A DNA stretch of 64,000 nucleotides, from the NCBI GenBank assembly GCA_964517675.1, contig CAZFEL010000005.1, positions 12,244 to 76,243 of the forward strand. The letters run 5' to 3'. Of this stretch, positions 34,414-42,027 are shown in pieces. The notes under the pieces are model-generated. The model had not been told where the DNA came from and made no database searches. It saw only the letters and a list, made by a program, of their open reading frames with translations. Both the position numbers and the translations under genes were made by a program. Numbering within the stretch: position 1 is the stretch's first letter; each line of letters starts with the position of its first letter. Origin of the DNA: Asbonarchaeum sp964517675. GTDB taxonomy: Archaea > Nanohalarchaeota > Nanosalinia > Nanosalinales > Nanoanaerosalinaceae.

Positions 34414-34764
34414 ATGAGCGCTGAACAACCCTGTATGGAGATGGACTGCCAGGGCGCAGACTGGTGTGCAATCACCTGCGCAGCCAGCCTGGTTGGGCGG
34501 AAGTGGCATCCGGTCATCATCCACCGCCTCCTGGTGTATGGCCCGCTCCGGTTCAACGAGCTGAAAGCGGAGATCGACGGCATCACCAACAAGGTACTGT
34601 CCAGCAACCTAGAAGCACTTGAAGACAACGGCCTCCTCAACCGGGAGATTGCGAACGAGAAACCGGTCCGGGTCGAATACTCTCTTACTGAACTGGGAAC
34701 CTCCCTTGAACCGGTCATCACCGCCCTACAGGAGTGGGGCGAGGAACACCTCACACCACCGTAG
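34414..34764 (+). CDS. HxlR-family regulator, cysteine-rich N-terminus
   Basis: 116 residues. SLVGRKWHPVIIHRLLVYGPLRF, LKAEIDGITNKVLSSNLEAL and the wing RVEYSLTELG are the HxlR (MarR-like) winged helix. Four cysteines at positions 7, 12, 18 and 22 (PCMEMDCQGADWCAITCAA) would suit thiol or metal sensing, as in known redox-sensing HxlR proteins such as HypR, which need only one or two. It is divergent from the redox operon and has a palindrome over its own start, so it probably represses both. Confidence 0.9.
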   Translation: MSAEQPCMEMDCQGADWCAITCAASLVGRKWHPVIIHRLLVYGPLRFNELKAEIDGITNKVLSSNLEALEDNGLLNREIANEKPVRVEYSLTELGTSLEPVITALQEWGEEHLTPP

Positions 34765-34876
34765 AAGACAGCCGGTCCACGGTTCAGTAGCGGAACGCTC
34801 CTCACAATCGTGATCGTGCTCCGAACCTGCCCTGCCACCAACTACCGTAGGACCGTACGGACGAGTACACAGATGC

Positions 34877-34894
34877 GGGCCGGCCGACCGGCCC
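34877..34894. terminator. GC-rich hairpin between HxlR gene and TVP38-type gene
   Basis: GGGCCGG-CCGA-CCGGCCC, a perfect 7-bp stem that can be lengthened on both sides (GCGGGCCGG with CCGGCCCCCGC). It lies four bases beyond the stop of the minus-strand gene at 34899 and 110 bases after the HxlR stop. Confidence 0.5.
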
Positions 34895-34898
34895 CCGC

Positions 34899-35597
34899 TC
34901 AGCCCGAGCTCACGTCCTTGCCGTACTCCATGATCGTCTCTCGTTTGACGAACATCCCAAGGCTCACCGTCGCCACAACAGCACCTATCCCCAGGAACCA
35001 GCCATAGCCATGGACCGCCAGCGTGTCCCCTGTCGTCACCAGGATCAGGAACCCCGGCAGCCGCAACACCGTCCCCCAGATGACCAGCCACCGGAAATCA
35101 AGGTCCGACAGCCCGGCTATCAGGCAGATCGCATCGTCCGGGAACCCCGGCAGCAGGATCAACAGCGCAAACGGCACCATCCCGTGCTCCTCTGCCAGCC
35201 CATCGAACCTGTCCAGGGTCGTCTCATCCACGAACCGCTTGACCACCAGCCTGCCATACCGTCTCGCGATGAATATTCCCAGGAATGTCCCGATCGCGGC
35301 CCCTATCATCACATAGACGGTTCCCCGGAGCACACCGAACGACAGCCCGGCAGCCACACCGACCACCTGGCCTGGCACCGGCGCGAACAGGACCTGGGAG
35401 ACCTGCACACCGATCATCGCCAGCGGCGCCAGCGCCCCGAACCCCTGGACGAACACGCGCAACTTCTCAGGATCATAGAACAACGAAAGGTACGGCTGTA
35501 TATAGGGATAGACCATCGCCGCAAGCACAGTACTCACCAGCAGACCAGCAACAAGCTCCAATCGCCATACCCGGCCAAGACGCTCCCGCAGCGACAT
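34899..35597 (-). CDS. TVP38/TMEM64 (VTT-domain) membrane protein
   Basis: 232 residues from ATG 35597; a GTG seven codons upstream lies too near the TATA box CATATAAAC. Six or so membrane spans. FAPVPGQVVGVAAGLSFGVL and GAAIGTFLGIFIARRYGR, followed by LLPGFPDDAICLIAGLSDL, are diagnostic of the VTT/DedA-like superfamily. Related eukaryotic proteins scramble phospholipids, and the prokaryotic role is likely in lipid movement. Stands alone. Confidence 0.9.
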   Translation of the reverse strand: MSLRERLGRVWRLELVAGLLVSTVLAAMVYPYIQPYLSLFYDPEKLRVFVQGFGALAPLAMIGVQVSQVLFAPVPGQVVGVAAGLSFGVLRGTVYVMIGAAIGTFLGIFIARRYGRLVVKRFVDETTLDRFDGLAEEHGMVPFALLILLPGFPDDAICLIAGLSDLDFRWLVIWGTVLRLPGFLILVTTGDTLAVHGYGWFLGIGAVVATVSLGMFVKRETIMEYGKDVSSG

Positions 35598-35754
35598 AGC
35601 CTCAGGAGCGTCCGCCACGTTTATATGCGCCCGGCCTCACTCCCCCGCCACCGGATAATTAGATCATGCCCCGCCCGGAGACCACAATGCCAGACCACAG
35701 CCTCCCCGATATGTGGGAGATCGCCGACACAGGGGAAACACGGACAGACCCGTC

Positions 35755-36074
35755 ATGAACACCATGGGCGCCGAGGGGCTCTGCAAGTTGATGGAGGAAA
35801 AGGACAACCGTAGCTGCAACTTCAAGAGCGTCCTCGCCTACATCGACCAGGACGGCGACATCCACACCTTCAACTGCAACGACACCGGCACATGGCCGTC
35901 GAGCCGACCGGCGAGCAGCGCGACCAGTGGGGCAACATCATGCGGCTGCACCAGCCCGACGGCTTCGACACGACCCTTGCCGCGATGAGCGACGACGAGT
36001 TCAGCAGCTACGAGGACCGGATGGAGTCCGAGGAACACTACGTCAAGTTCGCCGAATGGTCCACGGACCGATAA
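35755..36074 (+). pseudogene. Relic of RdgB/HAM1 XTP/dITP pyrophosphatase
   Basis: The first frame reads MNTMGAEGLCKLMEEKDNRS and then NFKSVLAYIDQDGDIHTFNC, the middle of the HAM1 family. Near 35885 the match moves to another frame: GTMAVEPTGEQRDQ, then QPDGFDTTLAAMSDDEFSSY, the family's C-terminal part. The first half, including the nucleotide-binding opening T-x-N-x-x-K, is missing upstream. A truncated and frameshifted copy; a working one may exist elsewhere in the genome. Confidence 0.72.
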
Positions 36075-36089
36075 CTATCTCCTGAGCCG

Positions 36090-37097
36090 TTACAGCGAGC
36101 GCTTGACCTCGCCCCAGAGGTCAGACACTTTCTCACCGGGCTTGACCTCGGCGTAGGTCTCGTTCAGGTACTGCCTGTGGTCGTTGCCGCCCGCCTCCAC
36201 GTCGACGTGGTACAGCTCATCGTCGCCGGACAGGTCGTCCACGTATCGGGTCGTCTCCTTGACGATCGTGTCCTCCTCCAAGCCCTGGACCAGGCCCGCG
36301 TAGATCAGTGTCACACCTGCCTGGCCGTACCATGACTCCTTCCGGTCGAAGTACGGGTCCTCCTTGACCACGACGTCAGCGTACGGCTCGGCGCCGCTGC
36401 CCGTCGCCACACCCAGGTCCGCGCGGAGCAGGGGCTGCCTGTCCGAGCCGCTATCACCCGAGTACAGCATCGGTCTGTCCGAACCGTTCGTCCGCTGCAG
36501 CGCCTCCTCGTACCTGATCGGCTTCTTCGCGTTGCCGCAACCCTTGTCGATGCCCTGCTGGGCCCAGTTCTGCAGCGAGCCAACCACGTGCAGGTCGTTG
36601 TCCGGGTCCAGGCCGACATCGGCCGCCTCAATCAGGTCTGACCCCACATAGAACGTGCGGAGGAATGTCTGATCGCCTGCGGACAGCACGATCGGGTGGC
36701 TCCCCGTCTCCGCCAGGTCGTTGATGAAGACGGGAAACCCGTCGCGGAACTGCTCGTCGTAGCCGTCGTCCAGCGCCTCTCCCGCCAGCTCTTCGACGTC
36801 CTGTTCATCGATATCACCGTATTCCATCCGGCGCTCAGCGATGAAGATTGCCAGCTCCTCCGCGTCCGAGTGGCCTTCCCCCACCCGGTAGACACCGTCT
36901 TCCGGCTCGAGGGGATCGTCACCGTCGCGTAGCCGCCGGACCTCGTCGACGAACGCCTCTGTATCCTCGAAGCCCAGATTGTCATAGAAGTAATCCTTCC
37001 CGATGTCACCCGGATGGACGTTACCGTCGTGGTCGAACACCGTATAGATTCTATCGACCTCGATGGCGAACGCGTCATCGTCTGGCTGTGCTATCAT
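36090..37097 (-). CDS. HAD-superfamily hydrolase, large acidic type
   Basis: 335 residues. IYTVFDHDGNVHPG is HAD motif I (D-x-D), HPIVLSAGDQTFLRTF motif II, and MLYSGDSGSDRQPLLRADLG the motif IV acids. A helical cap of about 100 residues lies between motifs I and II (FVDEVRRLRDGDDPLEPEDG onward). The C-terminus (about 230-335) has no clear relative. TTTATAAG at about 37134-37142 is its TATA box. Divergent from mutY. Substrate unknown. Confidence 0.78.
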   Translation of the reverse strand: MIAQPDDDAFAIEVDRIYTVFDHDGNVHPGDIGKDYFYDNLGFEDTEAFVDEVRRLRDGDDPLEPEDGVYRVGEGHSDAEELAIFIAERRMEYGDIDEQDVEELAGEALDDGYDEQFRDGFPVFINDLAETGSHPIVLSAGDQTFLRTFYVGSDLIEAADVGLDPDNDLHVVGSLQNWAQQGIDKGCGNAKKPIRYEEALQRTNGSDRPMLYSGDSGSDRQPLLRADLGVATGSGAEPYADVVVKEDPYFDRKESWYGQAGVTLIYAGLVQGLEEDTIVKETTRYVDDLSGDDELYHVDVEAGGNDHRQYLNETYAEVKPGEKVSDLWGEVKRSL

Positions 37098-37239
37098 GGG
37101 TGTCGCCTGTTGTCACCAGAATGTGACTACTTTTCTTATAAATTGTTGGGGTGGCAGAGCACAGCCGCCAGTGACGTCCGTGAACTGCTTGATACCATCA
37201 TGGCCAACATACTTTAAACTCACCGCCCGAGAGACGACC

Positions 37240-38040
37240 ATGGACCTGAGCCAGGACGAGATGCAGCAGTTCCAGGAGAAAATCTTCGACTTCTACGAGG
37301 TAAACGGCAGATACCTTCCCTGGCGGGAGACCACCGACCCATACAGGATCCTGGTCAGCGAGATCATGCTCCAGCAGACCCAGGTCAGCAGGGTCGTGCC
37401 CAAATACAAGGACTGGATGGAGCGGTGGCCGACCCCGGAAGACCTCGCGGAGGCCGACCTCCAGGACGTGCTTTCCTACTGGAAGGGCCTCGGGTACAAC
37501 AACCGCGCCAAGCGGCTCAGGAACGCCGCCCAGCTGATCGTCGAGGACTACGACGGTCAGGTCCCGGAGGACAGTGACGAGCTCCAGGAACTACCCGGCG
37601 TCGGGCCCTACACCGCCCACGCGATCATGATCTTCGCCCACAACGCCGACGAGGTAACAGTCGATGCGAACATCCGCAGGATCCTCATCCACGAATTCGA
37701 CCTCGATGAGGACGTCAGCGATGACGAACTGTACGACATCGCCGAGCAGCTCTTCCCCGAGGGCCGGAGCCGGGAATGGCACAACGCCCTGATGGATTAT
37801 GGCGCCCTTGAGAAGACCTCCCAAGAGACCGGTATCTCCCCGAAGACAACACAGTCCACCTTCGAGGGCTCTCGTCGATACTACCGCAGCAAGATCCTCG
37901 ATGCACTGCTGGAGGAAGAAAGGAACCAGGAATGGCTCGAAGACAACATTGAGACCGACGAGGTCAGGGATATCCTCGCGGACCTCGAGGACGAAGGCAT
38001 GGTCACCCAGGACGGGGCCGTCTACCGGATTGACGAGTGA
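37240..38040 (+). CDS. mutY: MutY-like A/G-specific adenine glycosylase lacking Fe-S cluster
   Basis: 266 residues from ATG 37240, 25-30 bases after TACTTTAAAC. LPWRETTDPYRILVSEIMLQ, then QTQVSRVVPKY, and YWKGLGYNNRAKRL are MutY hallmarks. The HhH is LQELPGVGPYTAHAI, and the catalytic Asp is in VTVDANIRRI. The usual four cysteines after the HhH-GPD domain are absent (SPKTTQSTFEGSRRYY instead), and the NUDIX-like C-terminal domain is replaced by a short winged-helix-like end. It would remove adenine opposite 8-oxoG. Confidence 0.92.
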   Translation: MDLSQDEMQQFQEKIFDFYEVNGRYLPWRETTDPYRILVSEIMLQQTQVSRVVPKYKDWMERWPTPEDLAEADLQDVLSYWKGLGYNNRAKRLRNAAQLIVEDYDGQVPEDSDELQELPGVGPYTAHAIMIFAHNADEVTVDANIRRILIHEFDLDEDVSDDELYDIAEQLFPEGRSREWHNALMDYGALEKTSQETGISPKTTQSTFEGSRRYYRSKILDALLEEERNQEWLEDNIETDEVRDILADLEDEGMVTQDGAVYRIDE

Positions 38041-39495
38041 CTACAGCCGCCGCGTCCTGCCCGGCATCGAGCGGACCATCGCATCATCCTTAGCGACCGG
38101 CTGGAGGTACGTCCCTTTCGCCTCACGTTCCCACCAGTCACCGGTCTCCTGCCAGGTCTCGATGTCTGTGAACTCGTACCTGAACAGCCGGGCACGGATC
38201 CGCTCCGGCGGGTCACCGTCGAACGGATCCTCAGCCAGCAGGGTCCTGATGTCCTCGTCCCCGTCCAGCAGCTTCTCGACCATCCTGAGGAACCACGGGT
38301 TCCGGTACGGCGAGGACATCGCGGCGAACCACATCTGCCAGTCCAGGCGGAGATGATACGGCGCCCACTGGGGCAGCAGCCGGGAGACATCCGTGGGCTT
38401 GCCCTTGAACCTGTAGGCCTCCCAGTCAGCCTCGTCCGGCTCCTCCGACATCGTGGCCTCGAGGACGATCTCCGAGCGCTCCTTCGTGATGTGGCCGAAG
38501 GCACCGTAGGTGTTGACCAGGTGTACGGGGTCGAAGCTGGCGTTCATCCGCTGGCCCGAGGAGATCATGTTCCTGACCGGGTAATAGCTCAGCGCCACCA
38601 CGAGCAGGCCCAGCCCGTAGACCCCAAGCTGGTGGACCGGGCCGGGCGGTACCGTAGCCGGGGCACCAAGCGGTAGGGCAGATAGCATCCCGTCCGACAG
38701 CGTCGAGACCGCCAGGACCGCCGTCAGCATGTTGAGCCATGAGAAGTTCCCCGACAGCATCAACCAGCCCTGGAACCCGATCGTCGCCAGTCCCGCAAAT
38801 CCTGCAATGGGCTGGGGGGCGAAGTACAGGAACGGGACCACCAGCTCGACGATATGGTTGATCAGCACCTCGAGACGGTGGACCGGTCGGGGCAGCTTGG
38901 CGACGAACCACGACAGCGGGTTCGGCATCGGCTGGGTCTCGTAGTGGTACTGCATACAGGTCAGATCTCGCCAGCACGGGTCACCACGGATCTTGATCAG
39001 TCCAGCCCCAAACATCACCCTGAACAGCAGCCAGCGGAGCAGCCAGACCACGATCTCCGGTGCGGCCGTCCCGGCCCCGCCGAGGAAGATCGCGAGGAAC
39101 CCTGTCTCAAGCAGCAGGGACTCCCAGCCGAACCCATAGAACGTCCGCCCGACATTGACGAAGGACAGGTACAGCAGCCACAGCAGCCCCCAGACCGCGA
39201 CGACAGCCGCCATCCCGAGCCGGGAGGGCAGACCGAGGAAAGCGAGCAGGGAAAGACCCACACCGGACCAGGCCGCGACAGCGACCGCCCTGTCTGTCGG
39301 GACGAGATGGAACAGGCTCGGTGCCTCCCTGAAGCCGACACTGTCCACCAGCTCCGTGAACGGCAGCAGGCCATCCTCGCCGTTGAGCGGTCGGAACTGG
39401 AAGGCAGCGACCAGGAACGCGATCAGGTATATGCCGGCCAGTCCCCGCTGGAAGACGAACCGGACCAGCCAGTAAGCGGACTCCTCCCACAGCAT
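38041..39495 (-). CDS. Lipase maturation factor (LMF)-family membrane protein
   Basis: 484 residues with about eight spans. The opening RFVFQRGLAGIYLIAFLVAAF, the central RVMFGAGLIKIRGDPCWRDL, then TCMQYHYETQPMPNPLSWF, and the late VNTYGAFGHITKERSEIVLE and WAPYHLRLDWQMWFAAMS are the conserved blocks of the LMF1/2 family (PF06762). In animals it helps lipases fold in the ER; in archaea the role is unknown. It converges exactly on mutY (stops at 38040 and 38041). Confidence 0.93.
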   Translation of the reverse strand: MLWEESAYWLVRFVFQRGLAGIYLIAFLVAAFQFRPLNGEDGLLPFTELVDSVGFREAPSLFHLVPTDRAVAVAAWSGVGLSLLAFLGLPSRLGMAAVVAVWGLLWLLYLSFVNVGRTFYGFGWESLLLETGFLAIFLGGAGTAAPEIVVWLLRWLLFRVMFGAGLIKIRGDPCWRDLTCMQYHYETQPMPNPLSWFVAKLPRPVHRLEVLINHIVELVVPFLYFAPQPIAGFAGLATIGFQGWLMLSGNFSWLNMLTAVLAVSTLSDGMLSALPLGAPATVPPGPVHQLGVYGLGLLVVALSYYPVRNMISSGQRMNASFDPVHLVNTYGAFGHITKERSEIVLEATMSEEPDEADWEAYRFKGKPTDVSRLLPQWAPYHLRLDWQMWFAAMSSPYRNPWFLRMVEKLLDGDEDIRTLLAEDPFDGDPPERIRARLFRYEFTDIETWQETGDWWEREAKGTYLQPVAKDDAMVRSMPGRTRRL

Positions 39496-39579
39496 GGTCT
39501 AGATGGGGTGACATCGGCTTAAACCGTTCACGGTCGGGCCCTCTTTTGCTTTTGTCCCGCCGGCCACCAGCAACCGACC

Positions 39580-39943
39580 ATGGGAGATGACACAGACGAA
39601 GAGGGACAACGGTTCGCCCACGAGTCCCCGGCCCTGCTGATATAGGTCCTCGGCGTCGACCCGAGGACGGACACCCCAACAGCTACAGGCTACTACGGGC
39701 CGATGGCTGCCATCCTGGTGCTGATCGCAGTCCTGTTCGATCCGATGCGAGGGTCGAGGCGGGATCCGTCTCATCGGGCCAGATAGAGGATCATCCGTTC
39801 CGCAAGGGCATCCAGGGCACCCTGCTGTTGACAGCCGGTGTAGCGACCATGATAGCCGAGCCACTCGTCCTGAGCCTGCTCTCGGTCATCGGGGTCGAGA
39901 TCACAGAGGACCGGCCGGCCGAGAAGCGGGAGACTCAGAGTAA
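39580..39943 (+). pseudogene. Broken small membrane protein gene
   Basis: ATG 39580 begins MGDDTDEEGQRFAHESPALLI, then TAG. The same frame continues VLGVDPRTDTPTATGYYGPM and AAILVLIAVLFD, then a frame change near 39755 restores acidic coding sequence (SGQIEDHPFRKGIQGTLLLT, VATMIAEPLVLSLLSVIGVE). Two hydrophobic spans and an acidic C-terminus give the look of a decayed two-TM protein. One premature stop plus one frameshift. Overlaps the end of the next minus-strand gene. Confidence 0.5.
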
Positions 39944-40225
39944 CAGATCGTTCCTCGTCCCGGTCACAGGATCGTCCGCGAACGGGTTGCCCTCCTCGAG
40001 ATCATCGTAGGTATCAGTGGTCTCTGTCGCCTCGATGGACGGTTCCTCATAGGAGCGCTCCTCGAGGGATGCCTCGATGCTGCCTGTCTCCTCGATATCG
40101 GTAAAGACCGCATCGACGTTCTCGTAGGAGACATCACCGACCGGTTCCCGTACAGGACCGACGACGTTCTCATCGATGATGTTCCTATCTGTGTCATGGC
40201 CGCGAGGTGTATCGTAGCGTGTCAT
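39935..40225 (-). CDS. Small acidic hypothetical protein
   Basis: 96 residues starting MTRYDTPRGHDTDRNIIDENVV. Very rich in Asp, Glu and Thr and probably disordered (SIEASLEERSYEEPSIEATE). TTTAAATAAT at about 40254-40263 on the minus strand is a good TATA box 30 bases before ATG. No family recognised. The opposite-strand relic overlaps its 3' end. Confidence 0.6.
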   Translation of the reverse strand: MTRYDTPRGHDTDRNIIDENVVGPVREPVGDVSYENVDAVFTDIEETGSIEASLEERSYEEPSIEATETTDTYDDLEEGNPFADDPVTGTRNDLLL

Positions 40226-40306
40226 GAGTATCGGAGTTGTTACATCCCAGTCATTATTTAAAAGAGCTCCGGTCCGTTTTTAGGCCACCACCCCTATTAT
40301 TGTCCT

Positions 40307-40441
40307 ATGTCAGACGACAGCAACAAGCGGGGCAGACTGGAACGGGCGGTATCGTTCACGAAGGGGCTCTTCGATGTCGGCAAGGGCATCAAGGAGATCC
40401 ATCACGCCCTCTCCAGGGACAAGAAAGCGGACAAGGACTGA
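40307..40441 (+). CDS. 44-residue basic/amphipathic small protein
   Basis: ATG 40307 to TGA 40441 encodes 44 residues beginning MSDDSNKRGRLERAV and continuing SFTKGLFDVGKGIKEIHHAL, then a Lys-rich end. CCGTTTTTAGG about 30 bases upstream is TATA-like. It is far more basic than its neighbours and forms one amphipathic helix. It ends against the nrtR stop (40442). Small size keeps confidence moderate. Confidence 0.45.
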   Translation: MSDDSNKRGRLERAVSFTKGLFDVGKGIKEIHHALSRDKKADKD

Positions 40442-41128
40442 TCAGAGGATCTCTACGATCTCGTCCTCTTCCTTGTTCGGGCGATACAGCTTCGCAGGTC
40501 GGTGGGAGACGTTCTCGGTCTTCTCACCCGTGTATTCGACCAGATCGAGTTTTTTCACCTTCCTGCGGAAGTTCCGCTTGTCGAACTCACGATCGAACAC
40601 GACCTCATAGACATCCTGGAGATCGGACATCGTGAACCGCTCCGGCAGGAAGGAAAAGACCGCCGGCGTGTACTCCATCTTCCATCGCAGCCGCTTTTTG
40701 GCGTACTCGATGATGTCCTCGTGGTCGAAAGCGACATCCGGCAGATCGTAGGCCGAGTGCCAGGCCACATCGGCCGCATCCTCCAAGTCCACGTCCTCGT
40801 GGTTGACCAGGGCGTAGTACCCGACCGTGATGACCCGTGTCCGTGGATCCCTGTCCGGGTCACCGAAGGTATACAGCTGCTCGAGGTAGACATCGGTCAC
40901 ACCGGTCTTTTCCTCCAGCACCCGGGTCGCTGCCGTCTCAAGGGACTCATCCATATCGATGAACCCGCCCGGAAGCCCCCAGTCGCCCCCGAACGGAGGC
41001 TCCGACCGGCGCACAAGCAGCAGCTTCAGGTCATCTTCCTTGACTGTAAAGATGATCGTGTCCACTGTAACGGACGGGTGCTCGAACTCGGAGGGATCGT
41101 AGTCCTCCGGGACCTCATCTGCCGGCAT
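40442..41128 (-). CDS. nrtR: NUDIX-domain regulator of NAD metabolism (NrtR-like)
   Basis: 228 residues from ATG 41128; GTTTTAAATTGG at 41151-41160 gives a leaderless start. The N-terminal NUDIX fold has GGDWGLPGGFIDMDESLETAATRVLEEKTG, with a changed NUDIX box (VLEEKTG instead of RELxEExG), as in NrtR proteins that bind ADP-ribose without hydrolysing it. The C-terminal winged helix (FTMSDLQDVYEVVFDREFDK, then RNFRRKV) binds DNA. It sits at the end of the NAD operon and has a GTGT-N7-ACAC palindrome at its own promoter. Confidence 0.9.
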   Translation of the reverse strand: MPADEVPEDYDPSEFEHPSVTVDTIIFTVKEDDLKLLLVRRSEPPFGGDWGLPGGFIDMDESLETAATRVLEEKTGVTDVYLEQLYTFGDPDRDPRTRVITVGYYALVNHEDVDLEDAADVAWHSAYDLPDVAFDHEDIIEYAKKRLRWKMEYTPAVFSFLPERFTMSDLQDVYEVVFDREFDKRNFRRKVKKLDLVEYTGEKTENVSHRPAKLYRPNKEEDEIVEIL

Positions 41129-41134
41129 ACCTTC

Positions 41135-41149
41135 GTGTACGTCTGACAC
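41135..41149. promoter_or_regulatory. Candidate NrtR operator at the nrtR promoter
   Basis: GTGT-ACGTCTG-ACAC at 41135-41149, between the TATA box and the nrtR start, in the context CCTTCGTGT...ACACC that also occurs upstream of pncB. Suggests autoregulation. Confidence 0.65.
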
Positions 41150-41166
41150 CAATTTAAAACCGTCGG

Positions 41167-42027
41167 TCAGTCCCCGCTCACCACCCGCAGCGGACTATCG
41201 GCCGGCCGCACCGTCGCCGTCGCGCCACGGGGGAACTCGAACAGCAGGTCCTCGCGGTCCCCATCCAGCGAGATGATGCCGTCCACGTTCATCGTCGAGC
41301 GGATCTCGAGTTCCTCTCCTGGCTCGAGGACACCGCTGTTCAGCTCCTGGTCCTCGTCCCTTATCGGCTCCCGCTCGATGTACCGGAGCTCATCCGCATC
41401 CACCGGGAACGCTCCATCGCTTCCCGGGATGTTGTTGTACCAGCCCGTCGAACCGGCCCCGCTCGTCACGACCAGACCGCTGTTCATGTGTTCTTCCTCT
41501 CGTTCACCATCAGAGACAGTGTACCGAGCCACCTCCATGCTGTGCCTGTCCGCGATGAAGACCTCATTCAGCGCATAGGCTGTCTTCCCGCCGTACTCCA
41601 GCTCGGCCCGGGTCCACTCCTCGATCTCCGGGTCCTCAAGGGCCACATCGAAGGCAGCATCGATCTCATCGGCACCGTACTGGCACAGCGCACCGTGGCT
41701 GCCCGGGTCCGACCGGACCGGTAGCAGCGGGGTCTCGCCGTTGATGTAGTGGGACGTATCCAGGACCGTGCCATCGCCACCGACGCTGACAACCATGTCA
41801 TAGCCCTCGACGGCCTCGTCCGGATCATCGGGGATCTCGACCTCATCGTAGGGCAGGTCCTCGTCCTCGAGGCGGTCACGGACAGCCTCGACGGTATTGT
41901 AGTGGTTCTGGTGGCCCTCCAGGATCGGCTCGTACTCGTCCTCCGGCAGTTCTTTGGCAGGATCGTCCATGTCCTCGCGGTAATGGTCCAAGGCGGTCCG
42001 CTTTCTGGCCAGCAGGACCTCATCCAT
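41167..42027 (-). CDS. nadK: NAD kinase
   Basis: 286 residues from MDEVLLARKRTALDHY. MVVSVGGDGTVLDTSHYI is the NAD/diacylglycerol-kinase GGDGT motif, and VVTSGAGSTGWYNNIPGS is the second conserved block. It makes NADP from NAD. The ATG at 42027 is preferred over longer frames because it overlaps the nadE end by 8 bp, consistent with coupling. The C-terminal all-beta part contains NVDGIISLDGDREDLLFEF. Confidence 0.93.
   Translation of the reverse strand: MDEVLLARKRTALDHYREDMDDPAKELPEDEYEPILEGHQNHYNTVEAVRDRLEDEDLPYDEVEIPDDPDEAVEGYDMVVSVGGDGTVLDTSHYINGETPLLPVRSDPGSHGALCQYGADEIDAAFDVALEDPEIEEWTRAELEYGGKTAYALNEVFIADRHSMEVARYTVSDGEREEEHMNSGLVVTSGAGSTGWYNNIPGSDGAFPVDADELRYIEREPIRDEDQELNSGVLEPGEELEIRSTMNVDGIISLDGDREDLLFEFPRGATATVRPADSPLRVVSGD

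Noticed and set aside
39640..39646. TAG read as pyrrolysine in the membrane protein relic
   Set aside because: A second lesion, a frame change, follows within 120 bases, and no pyl genes are seen; decay or error is simpler.
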